DNA of 64,000 nt from the NCBI GenBank assembly GCA_016808115.1, contig JAEQBH010004571.1, positions 62,001 to 126,000 of the forward strand. Direction: 5' to 3'. The DNA comes from Tetrastigma voinierianum. Its lineage: Eukaryota > Streptophyta > Magnoliopsida > Vitales > Vitaceae. Made by a program: the position numbers and the translations under genes. The notes beneath the pieces are model-generated. The model was not told the DNA's origin and searched no databases. It saw nothing but the letters and a program-made list of their open reading frames with translations. Shown piece after piece: positions 35,015 through 46,730 of this stretch (positions within the stretch are counted from its first letter, which is position 1; the number at the start of each line of letters is the position of its first letter).

Positions 35015-36428
35015 TGCCGTCTATTTAGGTATTGCTAAAATTATTCCCCGGCGTAGAGCGGTATCGTCAAGCATTATAATCGCGAGGAGTCCATGGAGTC
35101 ATTTCCATAAGGTGGTTTCTAGATGATCCTTAGGAATTGCTATCCAATGAATGTGCGAATAAAGTAAAATAAAGGGGTTTTGATTGATTGATTTGTTAAC
35201 CGGTGAGCAACTATTTTAAAAGCGAGAAGGGCGAATGATAGGATCCTAAGGTTTTCCGCTCTCCTGACTAGGTAACACCCACCTCTCACTTACATTCTCA
35301 TATAGAGGCCATTGATGAATGATCTTCAATGGGGGATATAACTTTAAAAGCTTTTGTAAGACAAAGAATAGATGAAAGATATCAAACGCTTGCTCAGACG
35401 ATTTGATTGGACTCTTAGTTTGCATTTGAGATCAAGCACAACGTGTACCAAGAATCTCTCGTTCACATGTTGTTAAGAAGATGTCAAACTAAAGTTTTAT
35501 AAGAATTTTAGCAAGTGTTTAATATCATACAAATCCCATTGAAGCACAAGAGAGGGACTCAGTACTGTTACCTTGAAGGGGATGAGTTTCCACCGTTAGA
35601 TACCTATCATGGAGGTTTAGAACTCCATTAAAACTGAGAATTGATTCATAATTGTTGGAAGACTAATAGTAAATGTGAATTGAGAAATAACACTTCAATT
35701 GCAAGGTTGAGATATAAAAAACGCAAAGTCCCTCAACAAATACCAAGTTATAAAACCAACTGAAAGATTTCAAATGTTCAAAAACTAGGAATCAGAAGAA
35801 ACTAACTACTCACTTCAGAAACCCTAGAAAGATACGAAAAACACCAAAGGCCGTATTAAACCCTAGAATCCGAACTCCCACCATTCTGCCCTAAAGTGGG
35901 GTTAAATAAAATCCACATTAGTGATCTCAAAGTGGAAATCAAAAGACAAGCATGCCCTTGCACCAAGATTGAAAATTCTCTTCAACCCTTCCGTAAAGAT
36001 CGCGATGTTATGAGTACCTGCATCGCTTAGTATGGTACCGGCAATTAAAATCCACCTGTTCTCCAACAACACTGGGTACCATTACCACTCCGATTTGGTA
36101 CCTGCATTCACAACCCACTCAGATCTCATTGCATGGTACCGGTATCAGCTTGATTTGGTACCAAAGACTAATGTTCCACACCGCCCCACTTCACTTTAGA
36201 ACTGCCCGGGGCCTCTCGACAGTGCCTAGAATCGATGGCGATGATCTATAGTTGTCCTCTGGAACCAAACCGCCAGCTAAAAAATGCACCGGACATTCAA
36301 CAACCCGCACATGTGATAAAAATCGTAGAAAGTACTGTAAAACACCTATTCTACACAAAATGAAAGCAAAAAAATGAGTTGAGGGGCTTAAAACCCTATG
36401 CAAATGACGCACTTTTATGTATCCAACA
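35015..36428 (-). repeat. 5' LTR of element G (1,414 bp)
   Basis: On the minus strand it begins TGTTGGATACATAAAAGTGC at 36428 and ends AAATAGACGGCA at 35015. It is flanked outside by the ATTGG duplication at 36429-36433. It matches the 3' LTR over its whole length with scattered substitutions and small indels, most of them in the GGTACC-rich part near 36010-36150. Confidence 0.85.
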
Positions 36429-36433
36429 ATTGG

Positions 36434-39391
36434 CATTGTGCCATAGGAAGCAAGTGGGCCCCCCTAAAGTTTTAACTACATCGGAGTTTATTGGAGTTTG
36501 TTGAATGAGGAGCACTTGGGCTCGCTTCGATCATATCTCCCTCATCCAAACTCGAAATTGTGCAATCGTTTCTTTGCAGAATTCCTTGTTCTCCAAGGAA
36601 TATTCTCATTAAACTTTCAAAATTTTCCTAACCGCCCTCAAAGTTTCATAAATGAAAGCACTCCATTGAAGCATGTTTGAATTCTTGGAGTACTTGGGTT
36701 TGTTTCCTAATTATATCTCCTCATCCAAACTCCTCGAAATCATGCACCGTTTTGTTAGATTCCCTACTGCATTGAAGAATTCCCCAGAAAATGAGAAATT
36801 TACTCAATCAAATCGACTAGTCAGGGAACAGTTCGATTGTGCTTAAGGTGATTTCAATTAAAGTTCATTATTGAGCAGTCTAAATTCAAGCATCCGAGCT
36901 TGTTTTGGCTATATCTCTTTCTATTTAACTTAATAATATTTTGTTTTTGTTGCCTATTCTTCATAGAATGTTCATCAGTGTTTCAAAATTTTTCTCAACC
37001 GGCTTGATCGCCAGTATCTCGGTTCAATTTGTCTATCTGAGTCACTTGTGGTAGAGCACTATTCTTGGTAGCTTGAGCCCAAATCCCATGGCTCTTCAGC
37101 CCATAAGCTTGGGACGTCTTAGGCAATATTTTGGGTCTAGTTTAGGCCTTGGTTTAGGTTCCTTGCAGCCCACCATGAATCCATAAGGATTCTTGGTAGT
37201 GAAGCAAGTTGAAAACATGTAGAAAGATTTACTCTTATGAATGCAAGAGAGATACTAAAGTGTGATTTCCAAGGTTGATGGAGGGATTTGGTTTAAGGGG
37301 AAGAGAATCCAGAAGGCTCAAATGAGCTAGGCTTTCGTATAAGAAGCCGTAAGGGAAGAGAGGAAAAAAAAAAGCCTTTTTTTTTCTTTTGCATTTTGCC
37401 GGGGAAAGACTTCGCTAGAAGAGGGATTCCCAAGTGAGCTTCTGGGATTTGGAGGTAGGAAGGTTCTGTTTTGAAGCTCTTCAGATTCTTGGAAGGAGGT
37501 TCTATCAGAGTATAGCCTGAGTGTAGGTTCTCTTATATTCCTAGGGGTGCGTTTGAATGATTTTGAAGTGTGTTTTTTTGAAAAATATGAGAGCCAGTTA
37601 GACCTAGTCAGGACACTGAATTTCGTGGAAAGACTTCATCCGCTGATCTACTTAAGAAACGAGGACTCACCGTATCTGGGAAAGCTCATTCACTGAGTGT
37701 CAAGGCATGAAGAGGAAATAAGGTAAGTTCAAGATCTTGATACTTTCTTGCTTCATATATTTGTCCCCCTATTCTGAGTTTTTCTGAATATAGAAATGCT
37801 CCTGCTAATACTCCAGACACTAAAGTTTAATAATTTGAAGGAGCAAATATCTCATAATACTGCACAGTTAGAAAGTAGGTTTCACAATCCTTTATGTTAC
37901 TAAAGGAATGCCCACTTGATTTTTTTCACAGACCTTCATGATCTTCTCGTTGTCATGTGATTGTTTTGAGACCTCCCGCTTGTCATTCTTTGAAGGGAGG
38001 CCCGGCTTTCATGCTCATTCTCGGGGAAGGTTCGCAGGTGTGAGCCTCCATTGCTTTAGGTTCTTTTGGATTTTTTTTAGCTTCGCTTAGTTTTAATAAG
38101 GTCAGCGTAAGCCAGTTTGGCCATATCTATAAGGAACATCTTGGCTTGTTTCAGTTGGTTCTCACTTATCCGGGCTCAGAATTATGCATCGTTTGTTGTG
38201 TTAGATTCCTTATTCATTAAAGAATATTATGGTGAAATTTGAAAGAATCTTCTTAAATTTGTTGTAATTGATTCAATAGGTTCTCATTGCACCCTCATTT
38301 TTAAAGCCATCGATTGTTTTAGTTGATTCTCGCCATTCCAAAGTCTAAATGAGTGCCGTTGTTTTTGTTGGATTCCTTACTCTTTGAGGAATTTTCTAAT
38401 AGAGTTTCAAAAATTTTCTCAATCAGCCGAACCGATTGGGAACCGGTTCAACTGGTTGTGTAGGGACTCAAGGAGTAGGCAACCCCTATTTTAACACTTT
38501 TCCAAGCCTAAACCCCAGAGGCCTGGCCCAGTTTGCCCAGCTGCACGGCCATATTTGGGGTTTGTGCCAAGCCTAACTTGAATTAGAGGGACCCACTCAG
38601 AGTTAGGACGTTTGAAAGTCAGGTGAGTTTGATTTCAGAATTGGTGATCGTGGTTAGTGAATTGTCATTCGGGGAGGTACAAAGAAACACCTGATAATCC
38701 CCCTCATTTTCCATTCACATTCCTTTGAAACTTAAAATCCTCAGTTACTAGATCATACTGCACAAAGCTAGTTTAGTTTCTATTAACTAACTAGATATCT
38801 GCAAGATACTAGTAACTAAAGGTGATACGTGTCAGCTTTGTATTTGTACTTATATGTACATTTGTGTCTGACTTTGATGTTTGCAGTATCAGCTTGTCAT
38901 TCACCCTCTGTAGTGCTTGGATAGGGACCTAGCTGTGCATGCACCCATTGTTTTGTTTAACAAAGGTTTTATGCATGTTAGATACACGAGTAGGCTGGTG
39001 CTGATTCATAACATCCGTTTAGCCGAAAGGATTGATCATCCTCATCCATATAGTTCCCATGTACCTAATTCAGTTATTGGCTCGAGACCGAGTCTGCCTA
39101 AAGGGGTGCTACCTCACGGGTACTTTCCCAATAGGTAACTCGATCCCAAACCCGTAAATCTAGCTCGCAAATCGTTTCCCGGCCGAATCAATGAGGGTTT
39201 TGCTCTTACTTTATTTTCCCATTTAAAAAAAAAATGTGTGGAAGTAAGTGGCGACCCAAACAAAAACCGTTCCTCATCAAATGCATTTTCCAAAGCTCGA
39301 AAATCACCTGCCTTTTCTATTAATAACGAGTCGTATCGTGGCACGCGGATCAGTGTGTCCACAACCCACCCACCACCACCGAGTCGCTTCA
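36434..39391 (+). repeat. Main part of insert H with degenerate 170-190-bp repeats
   Basis: Similar blocks around a TTTGTTGGATTCCTT-like word recur near 36560, 36745, 36940, 38185 and 38355. Neighbouring copies are spaced about 170-190 bp, and each is preceded by a CATCCAAACTC-like word and followed by GAATTTTC and TTTCAAAATTTTC words. No ORF is supported; the 92-codon minus frame at 39114-39392 has no family features. The repeats suggest an LTR or untranslated region that grew by tandem duplication. Confidence 0.55.
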
Positions 39392-39950
39392 TATATTTTT
39401 CCCAAGATACATAGATTGTGAGGTCGAGTCTCTACTATTATTGCTTCATACTTAGCCTCGCAAGGGAAGGAAATCCAAACGTATGGTCTGCTCTATTATT
39501 TCGATTAGGCTCTAAAGCTGCAACCCTAGTCAGCCCCCATCCGTCGCTGCCATCCACATTTGTGGGATCCACCACCCGTCACTGATTTGTTCATCCAAGA
39601 ATCCCCTCCACTAAAAAAGTCAGCTTAACTTGCCCCTTCATCACCGTGCACGTTTATATTAACAATTAAACCACTGCAAATTTCACCCGCCACACTATCA
39701 TCCGCCTCGACAGACCGGTTTATGATATGCTCCAGAGGCAGGCTCGCAGCACAACATAGTGCCACCTCACAGAGACAATTTTTGGTAGCTACCTTAGTGC
39801 TAGTGTCGCCCGCTTGAGATGGGCATAGAGCTTCTACCCAGAGGTGGACTGGCTTGGCAGCACAGCCCCTACTCATGTTTCTCTTCTACATTCTTGAACA
39901 ATGTCGCACTACCAAGATATTTAGACCACAAGCAAATATAGAGCTACGTC
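39392..39950 (-). pseudogene. RNase H N-terminal piece of element A
   Basis: On the minus strand the DNA follows the RNase H of element B base for base in places. A CCCATCTCAAGCGGGCG block at about 39810 matches B at 53420. A TACGTTTGGATTTCC block near 39480 matches B near 53780, followed by the AAGCAATAATAG region. Frames are scrambled by indels and stops, so only short words can be read (for example LSRRMI). The piece ends at H, and the next bases of the domain are at 23062. Confidence 0.65.
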
Positions 39951-41224
39951 CCCGGCTTCAAGGCTAATCAGAACTCCATGGTTCAACAGATAGTTGCTGA
40001 TCGCTGATATTTAACACTTTTGATCTAATGGGCTTTACAGCTCCCTTAGGGTGGCAAAGAACGGCTTCAAACGATATGTGAAGCGAGATATGAACCAATT
40101 CAGGCCGCCTAACCCGTCGGCCGCTATTTAACCCTTTCCTGAGCGTTGGGGTCCGAGAATCCATTATGGCCTTCACCGGAGTGATTAGCTCCTATCCCCT
40201 CTGTTACCATAAAGCCCACAATTCATCTGAGTCGACCGAACATCAAAGGTTGCCTCACATTGATCTTCATCAAATTAGCGCCTTCATCGCTCGCTTCACA
40301 CGCTCGCTCTCAAACAGTGTCATGCTCTTGATTTTACTTGAGCATATCATTGATATAAACCTCCATAGACCTGTCAACCCATACTCAATATCCCAGCCAC
40401 CATCCTTTGATGTTGCCCGCCACTTTCTGCATCAAACTATTAGTCACAGCAGGCGGTACCGCGCCATATGATAGCGCCGCTTCTTCCGCCGCAAGCAAGT
40501 AATAGGAATCGATGGTATCCACGAGAAGGCGCCCGTGAATGACGTAATGCCATGCCCGACTATTACATCCACAATTTGATCTATAAAGGCAGCATGAGCT
40601 GATCCTCAGACATGCTTCATCATGAATGATGGTAAATTAGCTACTACAAAACAATCTGCCGTTCTTTGTGCACAACGCATCGTTACAGCTGATTCGAGAT
40701 ACTTTACCTCCTTATAAACCCCAATGACGCCAGAATATTTTCAATTCATCCAATGAGGTTCAATGGTCGATCCGGTGGAGCTCGCCTCACCCTTTGCCTT
40801 AACGGCTTGGCAAGGGGAGGATGTTCACCAGGAGAAGCCACCGCTGATCTATCCCAACCATATTAGAGTGTCTCAAGGTGAATACATTAATATTGCATAA
40901 TAGCGCGAGTCATAATTGTGCTCTTTCTTCATTGGACAGAAGGGAGCTGATGTAGGTAAATTTCTTTGGCTCTTCCAACTCCACTTCTTCCAATGGATCC
41001 ATTGTACCATTATGTCCTTTCTTCCTCCCTGATTCGTGGCATACTCCGTGATTGCTTACAATAAGATCCAGGTTTTCTAATCGCACTTCCCTTCTTTTTT
41101 TGTGCAGGGTCAGTTGATAGCATTATCCTATGGCTAGATGGCTGCTCAAAAGGTTGACCTGCCCTGCACTTTTCAAATAGTTCACCATTTGGTGGTACGT
41201 TGATGGCACTGCCTTCATGGAGTG
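39951..41224 (-). pseudogene. Reverse transcriptase of element A (badly broken)
   Basis: The minus strand can be followed from the linker (LEEVELEEPKKFTYIS near 40970, then NEERAQL) through NINVF and an HSNMVGID word to the catalytic palm. There it reads EVYIND at 40346-40357: the first Asp of the paired catalytic aspartates has become Asn by GAT to AAT. A KAIMDSRTPTLRKG word near 40150 marks the thumb. Between these the frame changes every 30-100 bases. The N-terminal end carries MKAVPSTYHQMVNYL (near 41180-41220), the spacer between protease and RT. Element B has the same domain in better condition. Confidence 0.7.
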
Positions 41225-42740
41225 TGACGGGCTCGAGGTAGGTGTGTAAATGTAGCCCGTGACGGGCAAGGATATGCGGTAGTTTGATTGTGAAAGATAG
41301 TGCTCATTGCTGTCATCCCACAAGGAGGCTAAAAGTTGATTATCGACTTACGCTTTAAATATTACCTGGACCTAAAATGCTAGTGAATTTTGACTAACGA
41401 GAGAAAAATAATCCTAAGTTGTTTGCTAAATCCTCAATCAATTAAAACTAGGTTTCACTCCAGCTGCCAAATGATGGATCTTAACTTTAGATGATTTATT
41501 CATTCAAGATATTAATTTTGATTTACTACCGCGGGCTGACTGTTCAAGATATTCTCTCCTTTCAGATATATTTGCCTATCCCACCAATAGGGTGTATTAT
41601 ATCTCAAATTTCAACTCGACTTCAAACTTTAAAATGTTTAAACCCTAAATGCTACACTCGAGCCAAACATATCTCTGTTCATTCACTGACTCAACAATGT
41701 TTATTCATATCCCCAGCCATCATCTCTCATCGATCCCAGAAAACATCAATGCAATGAAACAATGTCAAGAAAATGTTTTTCCAAATAAAACTATCCATAT
41801 AATGAATGAAAAATGCACTAACCATTTAATCCATTCGAATGTAATAGCGCTGCTACAATAAAAACCTAGAAATAAAACTAAACATCTCTAAGTGGAAGAA
41901 AACCATCGCAGTATGATAAACAAAGAAAGAGACAGAATAAACCTGATTTCGGTGAAAAACCCATCTCTTTCTCTTCAATCTTCTTATTCTTCATGCTTTT
42001 CCTTCAAGATTTGTGCCCTAGTAAAAGTCAACCTACAGGTGCCCCTTCAAAAGCTCAGCCAGCACCATTCCTTAGTCTCCCTTGTGCCTGAGTTAAAACT
42101 CACGTCATGCTTTCCAAAACGCTAAAATCCACCCAAACCAACCCCGAACGCTGCAAACGTCGCCCTCTGCTCTTTCATCTTCTGCAATATCGTCATAATG
42201 AGTCTCAACGTCGCGACTTTGCAGCAGCTCCCCTGTTTTTGCACCAACTTCGTAAGGTCATAACTTTGTCATCCGAACTTCGATGAGGGCGTTCTGAAAT
42301 TCTTGAAACCTATGCAGGTTCATATATGGCCAGGAAAACACTTTATAAATGATTATAAAGATTGAATGTACAAAATTCTCTAACTAGTCACTTTTGAGCT
42401 CTCTTATCTTCTTCCTTCAACTACCAAGAGTCATAACTTTGTCCTTTGAAGTTCAAATGGAGTGAATAAGGTCTCTTTGGAAAGCCTAAAAAGTCTCCTA
42501 TTCATCCATATCAATACTAAATAATAGTGATTCATTCAGCAGCTTAAAACATAGTAGTCATGCAAGCTGTACAGTTGTTGTAGATTTGTATTTTATCTTG
42601 TTCTTTGTCCATTATCATGGTTATCTCAACTACAAATTAAAATTTAGAGGTATTGATCACTTATTCATATACAAACTACTAAAAATATAAGTAAATATAG
42701 GGATGAAAATGGAGTATACAAGTATACTATTAGATGAACA
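41225..42740 (-). mobile_element. Insert P: LTR-like insertion between protease and RT of element A
   Basis: The adjacent protease (ending GPYNAIVG at 42741 and above) and the MKAVPSTYHQM spacer at 41224 belong together, so 1,516 bp were inserted. Read on the minus strand the insert begins TGTTCATCTAATAG and ends CCCGTCA, fitting TG...CA. The 5-bp flanks (GAGTG and GTCCC) do not match, so the ends or the duplication have eroded. It has no significant ORF, primer site or polypurine tract. A solo LTR of an unidentified family is the simplest reading. Confidence 0.5.
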
Positions 42741-43270
42741 GTCCCACTATGGCATTATAAGGCCCTAATTCTTCGACGACTGAGAACAAAACCTGTTGAG
42801 TGATTGGCCCGACTTTCACAGGAAGTGTGACATTGCCCAGCATCATTATAGTTTCTCCGTTGAATCCAGAGAGGATTCTCCTGGCTGAATTTAGCATGTC
42901 AGAAGAGATCTTCATTTGTGTGAAGGCCGAGTTAAGTAAGTTCATCTGATCATTAGATCCACCCGCACTTATGCACATCAAAACCAATAATGCAGGGTGA
43001 GCACAGGCATCATAAATACATAAATGACCCTATTCGGGTTAACTGGAGGAAAGGATATGGGGCCATCTATTGGCTAAACTTTTCTTTGGTTGCTTTCTGT
43101 GTGGACAGCATTCACCCTAGCCTTAATCGTAGGCCACCCGACGAAGTCTCTTTTGTGTCGCTTTATTAATACCGATCATCACCGGGCCACCCAAGATATA
43201 ATTTATGGCTGGTCCGCTCGACAAAGGCCTATACCCGAATTCATTTCTAGAGGCCAACCTGATCCGGATG
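42741..43270 (-). pseudogene. Protease and upstream linker of element A
   Basis: The frame 42741-42987 is well preserved: SARRILSGFNGETIMMLGNV, TLPVKVGPITQQVLFSVVEE and LGPYNAIVG, the C-terminal half of a Tat-type aspartic protease. The catalytic Asp region just upstream (about 42960-43060) is frameshifted; only IGFDVH can be read. Further upstream the DNA reads IKARVNAVHT near 43110 and INYILGGPV near 43190, the Gly-Gly-Pro word that precedes the protease in this lineage. Element B has the same order at 51600-52100. Between 43271 and 43322 I cannot assign the sequence. Confidence 0.75.
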
Positions 43271-44695
43271 CGCATCGCTTTAATAATTATATATACATTT
43301 TTGAATACCGTAGTGAAATAAATGTCATAATCATTTCCGGTTAAAGAGGGCCCATCGTTTGTAAATTAACACTTTCATTCAATATGCATGTATGCCCTTT
43401 AACATATTATCTCATTTACAAAACATTATCCGAGTTCATCTCCACAAATAAATCAAATATGTTCTTTTCCATGAAAAATTTATACATTTTTGGTTTCATT
43501 ACAAAAAGGATCTAAATAATGTCAGTGTGATGAAATACATGAGATAGCTACATTTATACTCACACGATTTGATGATGATCGAATCCCCTACGGTCTTTGC
43601 TTTTGTCCTTAGTCACTCTAAGATTTCAGTTATTATAAAAACAACGAGGTAAACATTTTCATGCTTAGTGGTTCTATGCAATTCTCTTTTCATTTCAATT
43701 AAACACAAATATGCAACTTTTCTAAAACAATGTTTTGACACAATTTCAATAGTCTAAGCAATATACATTATATATATGTGCTTATTTCACATACTTTCAT
43801 TTGCAAATCATTTGATCATTTCAAAGTATACAATTTCATATGAAATATTTCATTCCAAACTCAAATAATGCATTTCACACATTTACTTATAATTTTACCC
43901 TTAAACGAATTTAACCATCATTCGCTTCTGCACAATGAATCACTGTAACACGGAAACTGGTCTGGGTCATAGATCGGTAGAAAAAAAACATTTTATAACA
44001 CAGTACGGTCCCACTGGGCTGCTGATTTGTTATTTCAAAATCATTGTGTGTACACTGGCTGATACTGCTCGCCGGTCATTATTCAGAGTTGCACTATATT
44101 TCATTTGCTCACGTATTGTTATTTGACCCTTATTGGTATATTAATTTATCCTTAACTTGAATATGATGGATAAAATTCTATTAAGGGCATTAAAACTTAG
44201 TCATAGTAATTTATAATATTGTATATACATTTATACCCAAATAATACAATTTGATGCTCATGCAATTTTTATGGCAATGCATTTGAAATCAATTTTCTCA
44301 AATCGCTTAAAATAAATAACCTATGCAGTTTTCGAAAATCATTTCAACCAGCGATCACAAAACTTGAAATAAGAAGAGAAGTATGGAGAACAAACCCAAA
44401 AAGGTTGTCGCTCCTCGATTCCTATCCTCGAAATCCCGTTCTTAAGTCAGGCATCCTCATCACCAACCCTTAATCCATCACAATTAGAGAACACATATTT
44501 ATTTAGGTTTCTTAAAAGTTAGGCTGCTACCCACCTTCAAGTAAAAATTTCAGAACCAATGAACCACATTTTTACCCACCCCTTCCAGTCCATTTGTTCC
44601 ATAATCCATTTTATCTGTGAATTGTGAATTATCCAATCTGAGACTCAAAACTCAAGATATGTTCAAACAAACTGACTACTCTATTTTCAAAATAG

Positions 44696-46730
44696 AACCA
44701 GAATTTGCTCGAAAATAGAGCTTCACTTTGACAAATTTCTGGGTCCAATGGGGTCCAAATTTGAATACACTTATTTTAAGGAGATTTGTTCTCCTAGAAG
44801 TATAATTTACCTAAAAATTTTAATCACTCAATTTGGATGAGTGATGTCCAAGTTATGGCTTAAATACTAAAACTATTCCAACACACCAAAACTGTACCAA
44901 ACTGGACCAGAATTTGCTTGAAAACAGAGCCTCACTTTGACGAATTTCTGGGTCCAATGAGGTCAAAATTTAAATACAATTATTTAAAGGAGATTTGTTC
45001 TCCTAGAAGTCTAGTTTACTCAAAAATTTGAATCACTCAATTTGGATGAGTGATGGTCAAGTTATGACATAAATACCAAAACTGTTCCAAAACACCAAAA
45101 TTGTACCAAATTGATTCGAGTGCGGTAGAGTATGCCGGAATCAACAATATTTGTAAACCTAAACCTCCTACTGCCGTAGCATAGCTACTGCAGTATAGTG
45201 CTCTAGAGATTAGAACAGGGGATGAGTTTCTTTACCTGAATGATTTATAGTGAGGTTCAAAAATGGTGAATTTCAATTTGGATTGTGGGATTTTGTAAAA
45301 ATAGGGGGTTTAATGTTTAGAAACTGAAAGTTAAATAAAATAAAATAAAATGAAAAATAGGACTCCCTGAAGTGTTAGGCTACTGGATTTAGGTTCTAAA
45401 GGCTACTAAGGGGTTCTCGGGTCGCTTTTCCTCATGTTGGGGAGGATGACCTATAGCCATTTCCCGAACCGGATCTTCATGTTGCTATAAAAACTGAACC
45501 CTAAATAAATATCTTTGAAAATTTGGTATTTTCTTCCTATTGATGGTCTCGGGCAGTGAATAACATCACCTTGACTCACTTTTCAACAACTAATAAATGA
45601 TAGCTAATGAATATCACTGTATCTAACTATAAGCATACAATGAACCCTAAAAAGTTTACAATCTTGACCATTGGGTGAACGAAGGAGTTAAACTACAAAA
45701 TTGGAGAAAATAAAAACATCCTTGAATCACCTTTCAATAAACCATAGATGATAACTAAGGATGTCGATGGATCTGCTTGATAAGCATCGATTAGCCTTAA
45801 CTTATCAAATGCGATCATTGAAGCAGCGAAGGGATTACAACCGACGTTTGAATGAAACCAAAAATGGTAGAAAATACCTTCGATAAAAACATGAAAAACC
45901 CTCAATTTGCCTTATATCCCCTGCCTAGTAGCCTTCTTTTTCAAGGAGAAATAGGTTCTAGCCACTCATCCTCTGAGTTGTCATCCTCAAGGGGTGTTTG
46001 GCTGAGTGAAGTGAGGAAAAGGAGAAGCGAGGAGCTAGAAAGGTTTAGCGCCCCAAAAATTTATTATGAAGAAGTTATTTAGATTCACAGTGCTTGGCAG
46101 GGCTTTTTATAGCCAACACCACACCCCCATACAATACCAAAAAAACCAAGCAAATACTGTCTGATAGAGCGAAATAAGAAAAATTATAGAAAAAAAAGTT
46201 AAGAAATTTCGCACCAGTGCGAAATTTTCTCACCCCTCTGTTCTTCTGCTTTTTCTGCTCTTTTTCTGCTCCTTCTACTCCTTCTTTCCTTCTGATATCT
46301 GATCTGCAATGTTGAGTTCGACTTGAATTCTTCGTGCTTGGATCGATTAACAAATTTGGCATTAATAGCTTGCAAAAACTACAACATTAGCCTCAAAATG
46401 CGATCAGTAGAATAGTCGGGACCTTAATGTGCAAATCGGGTTAATTTGGTTGATTGGTACACAAAAAGTGCTCAAAACCTACAACAAATAGGGCTCAAAA
46501 TAGCACTTTTTGGGCACTAATCACAAACTGAACTAGAATTTTCCCGAAAACAGAGCCTTACTTTGACGAATTTTTGGGTCCAATGGGTTTCAAATTTGAA
46601 TATAGTTATTTCAAGGGGATTTGTTCTCCCAAAAGTCTAGTTTACCTAAAACTTTGAATCACTCAATTTGGATGAGTGATGGCCAAGTTATGGCTAAAAC
46701 AAAATTATGGGTTTTGGAAAATTTTGATAG
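44696..46730. repeat. Three 208-bp direct repeats in the LTR of K, split by L
   Basis: Copies begin at 44696, 44904 and 46530. The spacing is 208 bp between the first two and 209 bp between the second and third once insert L and one duplication are removed. Each contains GAATTTGCT or a variant, CACTTTGACRAATTTCTGGG, GGAGATTTGTTCTCC and CACTCAATTTGGATGAG. The duplication predates the insertion of L. Confidence 0.75.
45112..46523 (-). mobile_element. Insert L: solo-LTR-like insertion in the LTR of K
   Basis: The 1,412-bp block has TG...CA ends: on the minus strand it starts TGATTAGTGCCC and ends CTCGAATCA. The flanks are CAAAT (45107-45111) and CAAAC (46524-46528), a 4-of-5 duplication. It interrupts a regular 208-bp repeat, which fixes the borders independently. 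There is no coding capacity, and I do not recognise the family. Confidence 0.7.

Larger units (their letters stand above)
23219..36428 (-). mobile_element. Element G: complete Athila-like retrotransposon with nested solo LTR
   Basis: Two LTRs in direct orientation (35015-36428 and 23219-24587) bound gag, protease, RT, RNase H, integrase and a long 3' region on the minus strand. The 5-bp duplications are perfect: ATTGG at 23214-23218 and at 36429-36433. The GGTTGGGGGG polypurine tract, the LTR start TGTTGGATACATAA, the CCHC gag and the integrase without a chromodomain place it in the Athila lineage. Total length is 13,210 bp including a 1,300-bp solo LTR inside the protease. Coding parts are broken by stops and frameshifts, so it is not active. 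Confidence 0.85.
23063..39391 (+). mobile_element. Insert H: unclassified LTR-like sequence holding element G
   Basis: H itself is 23063-23218 plus 36434-39391, about 3.1 kb, starting TGTCACACTCACCC and ending near CTTCA. The two flanks are halves of one RNase H domain of element A, so H is an insertion. The 5-bp flanks ATTGA and TATAT do not match well, so the borders are approximate. No gag-pol is visible. A word GTGGCGACCC at about 39245 lies in a leader-like, GC-richer end. It could be a solo LTR, an LTR with leader of a large non-autonomous element, or a truncated element. Confidence 0.55.
8166..43270 (-). mobile_element. Element A: Tat-lineage Ty3/gypsy element split by nested insertions
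   Basis: Minus-strand pieces of one polyprotein occur in the right order with large inserts between them: protease 43270-42741, RT 41224-39950, RNase H 39950-39392 and 23062-22836, integrase 11844-10563. These are followed by a degenerate tandem region and an antisense ORF. Element B on the plus strand (about 49200-56655) is a second copy of the same family and shows the uninterrupted order. The inserts are P (41225-42740), H with G inside (23063-39391), and E2 with E1 and D inside (11850-22830). The integrase ends HLKKYYQ without a chromodomain, as in the Tat lineage. No 5' LTR, gag core or clear 3' LTR was found. Confidence 0.75.

Noticed and set aside
39114..39392. 92-codon ORF on the minus strand at the end of H
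   Set aside because: No protein-family features, and it covers the leader-like end of insert H.
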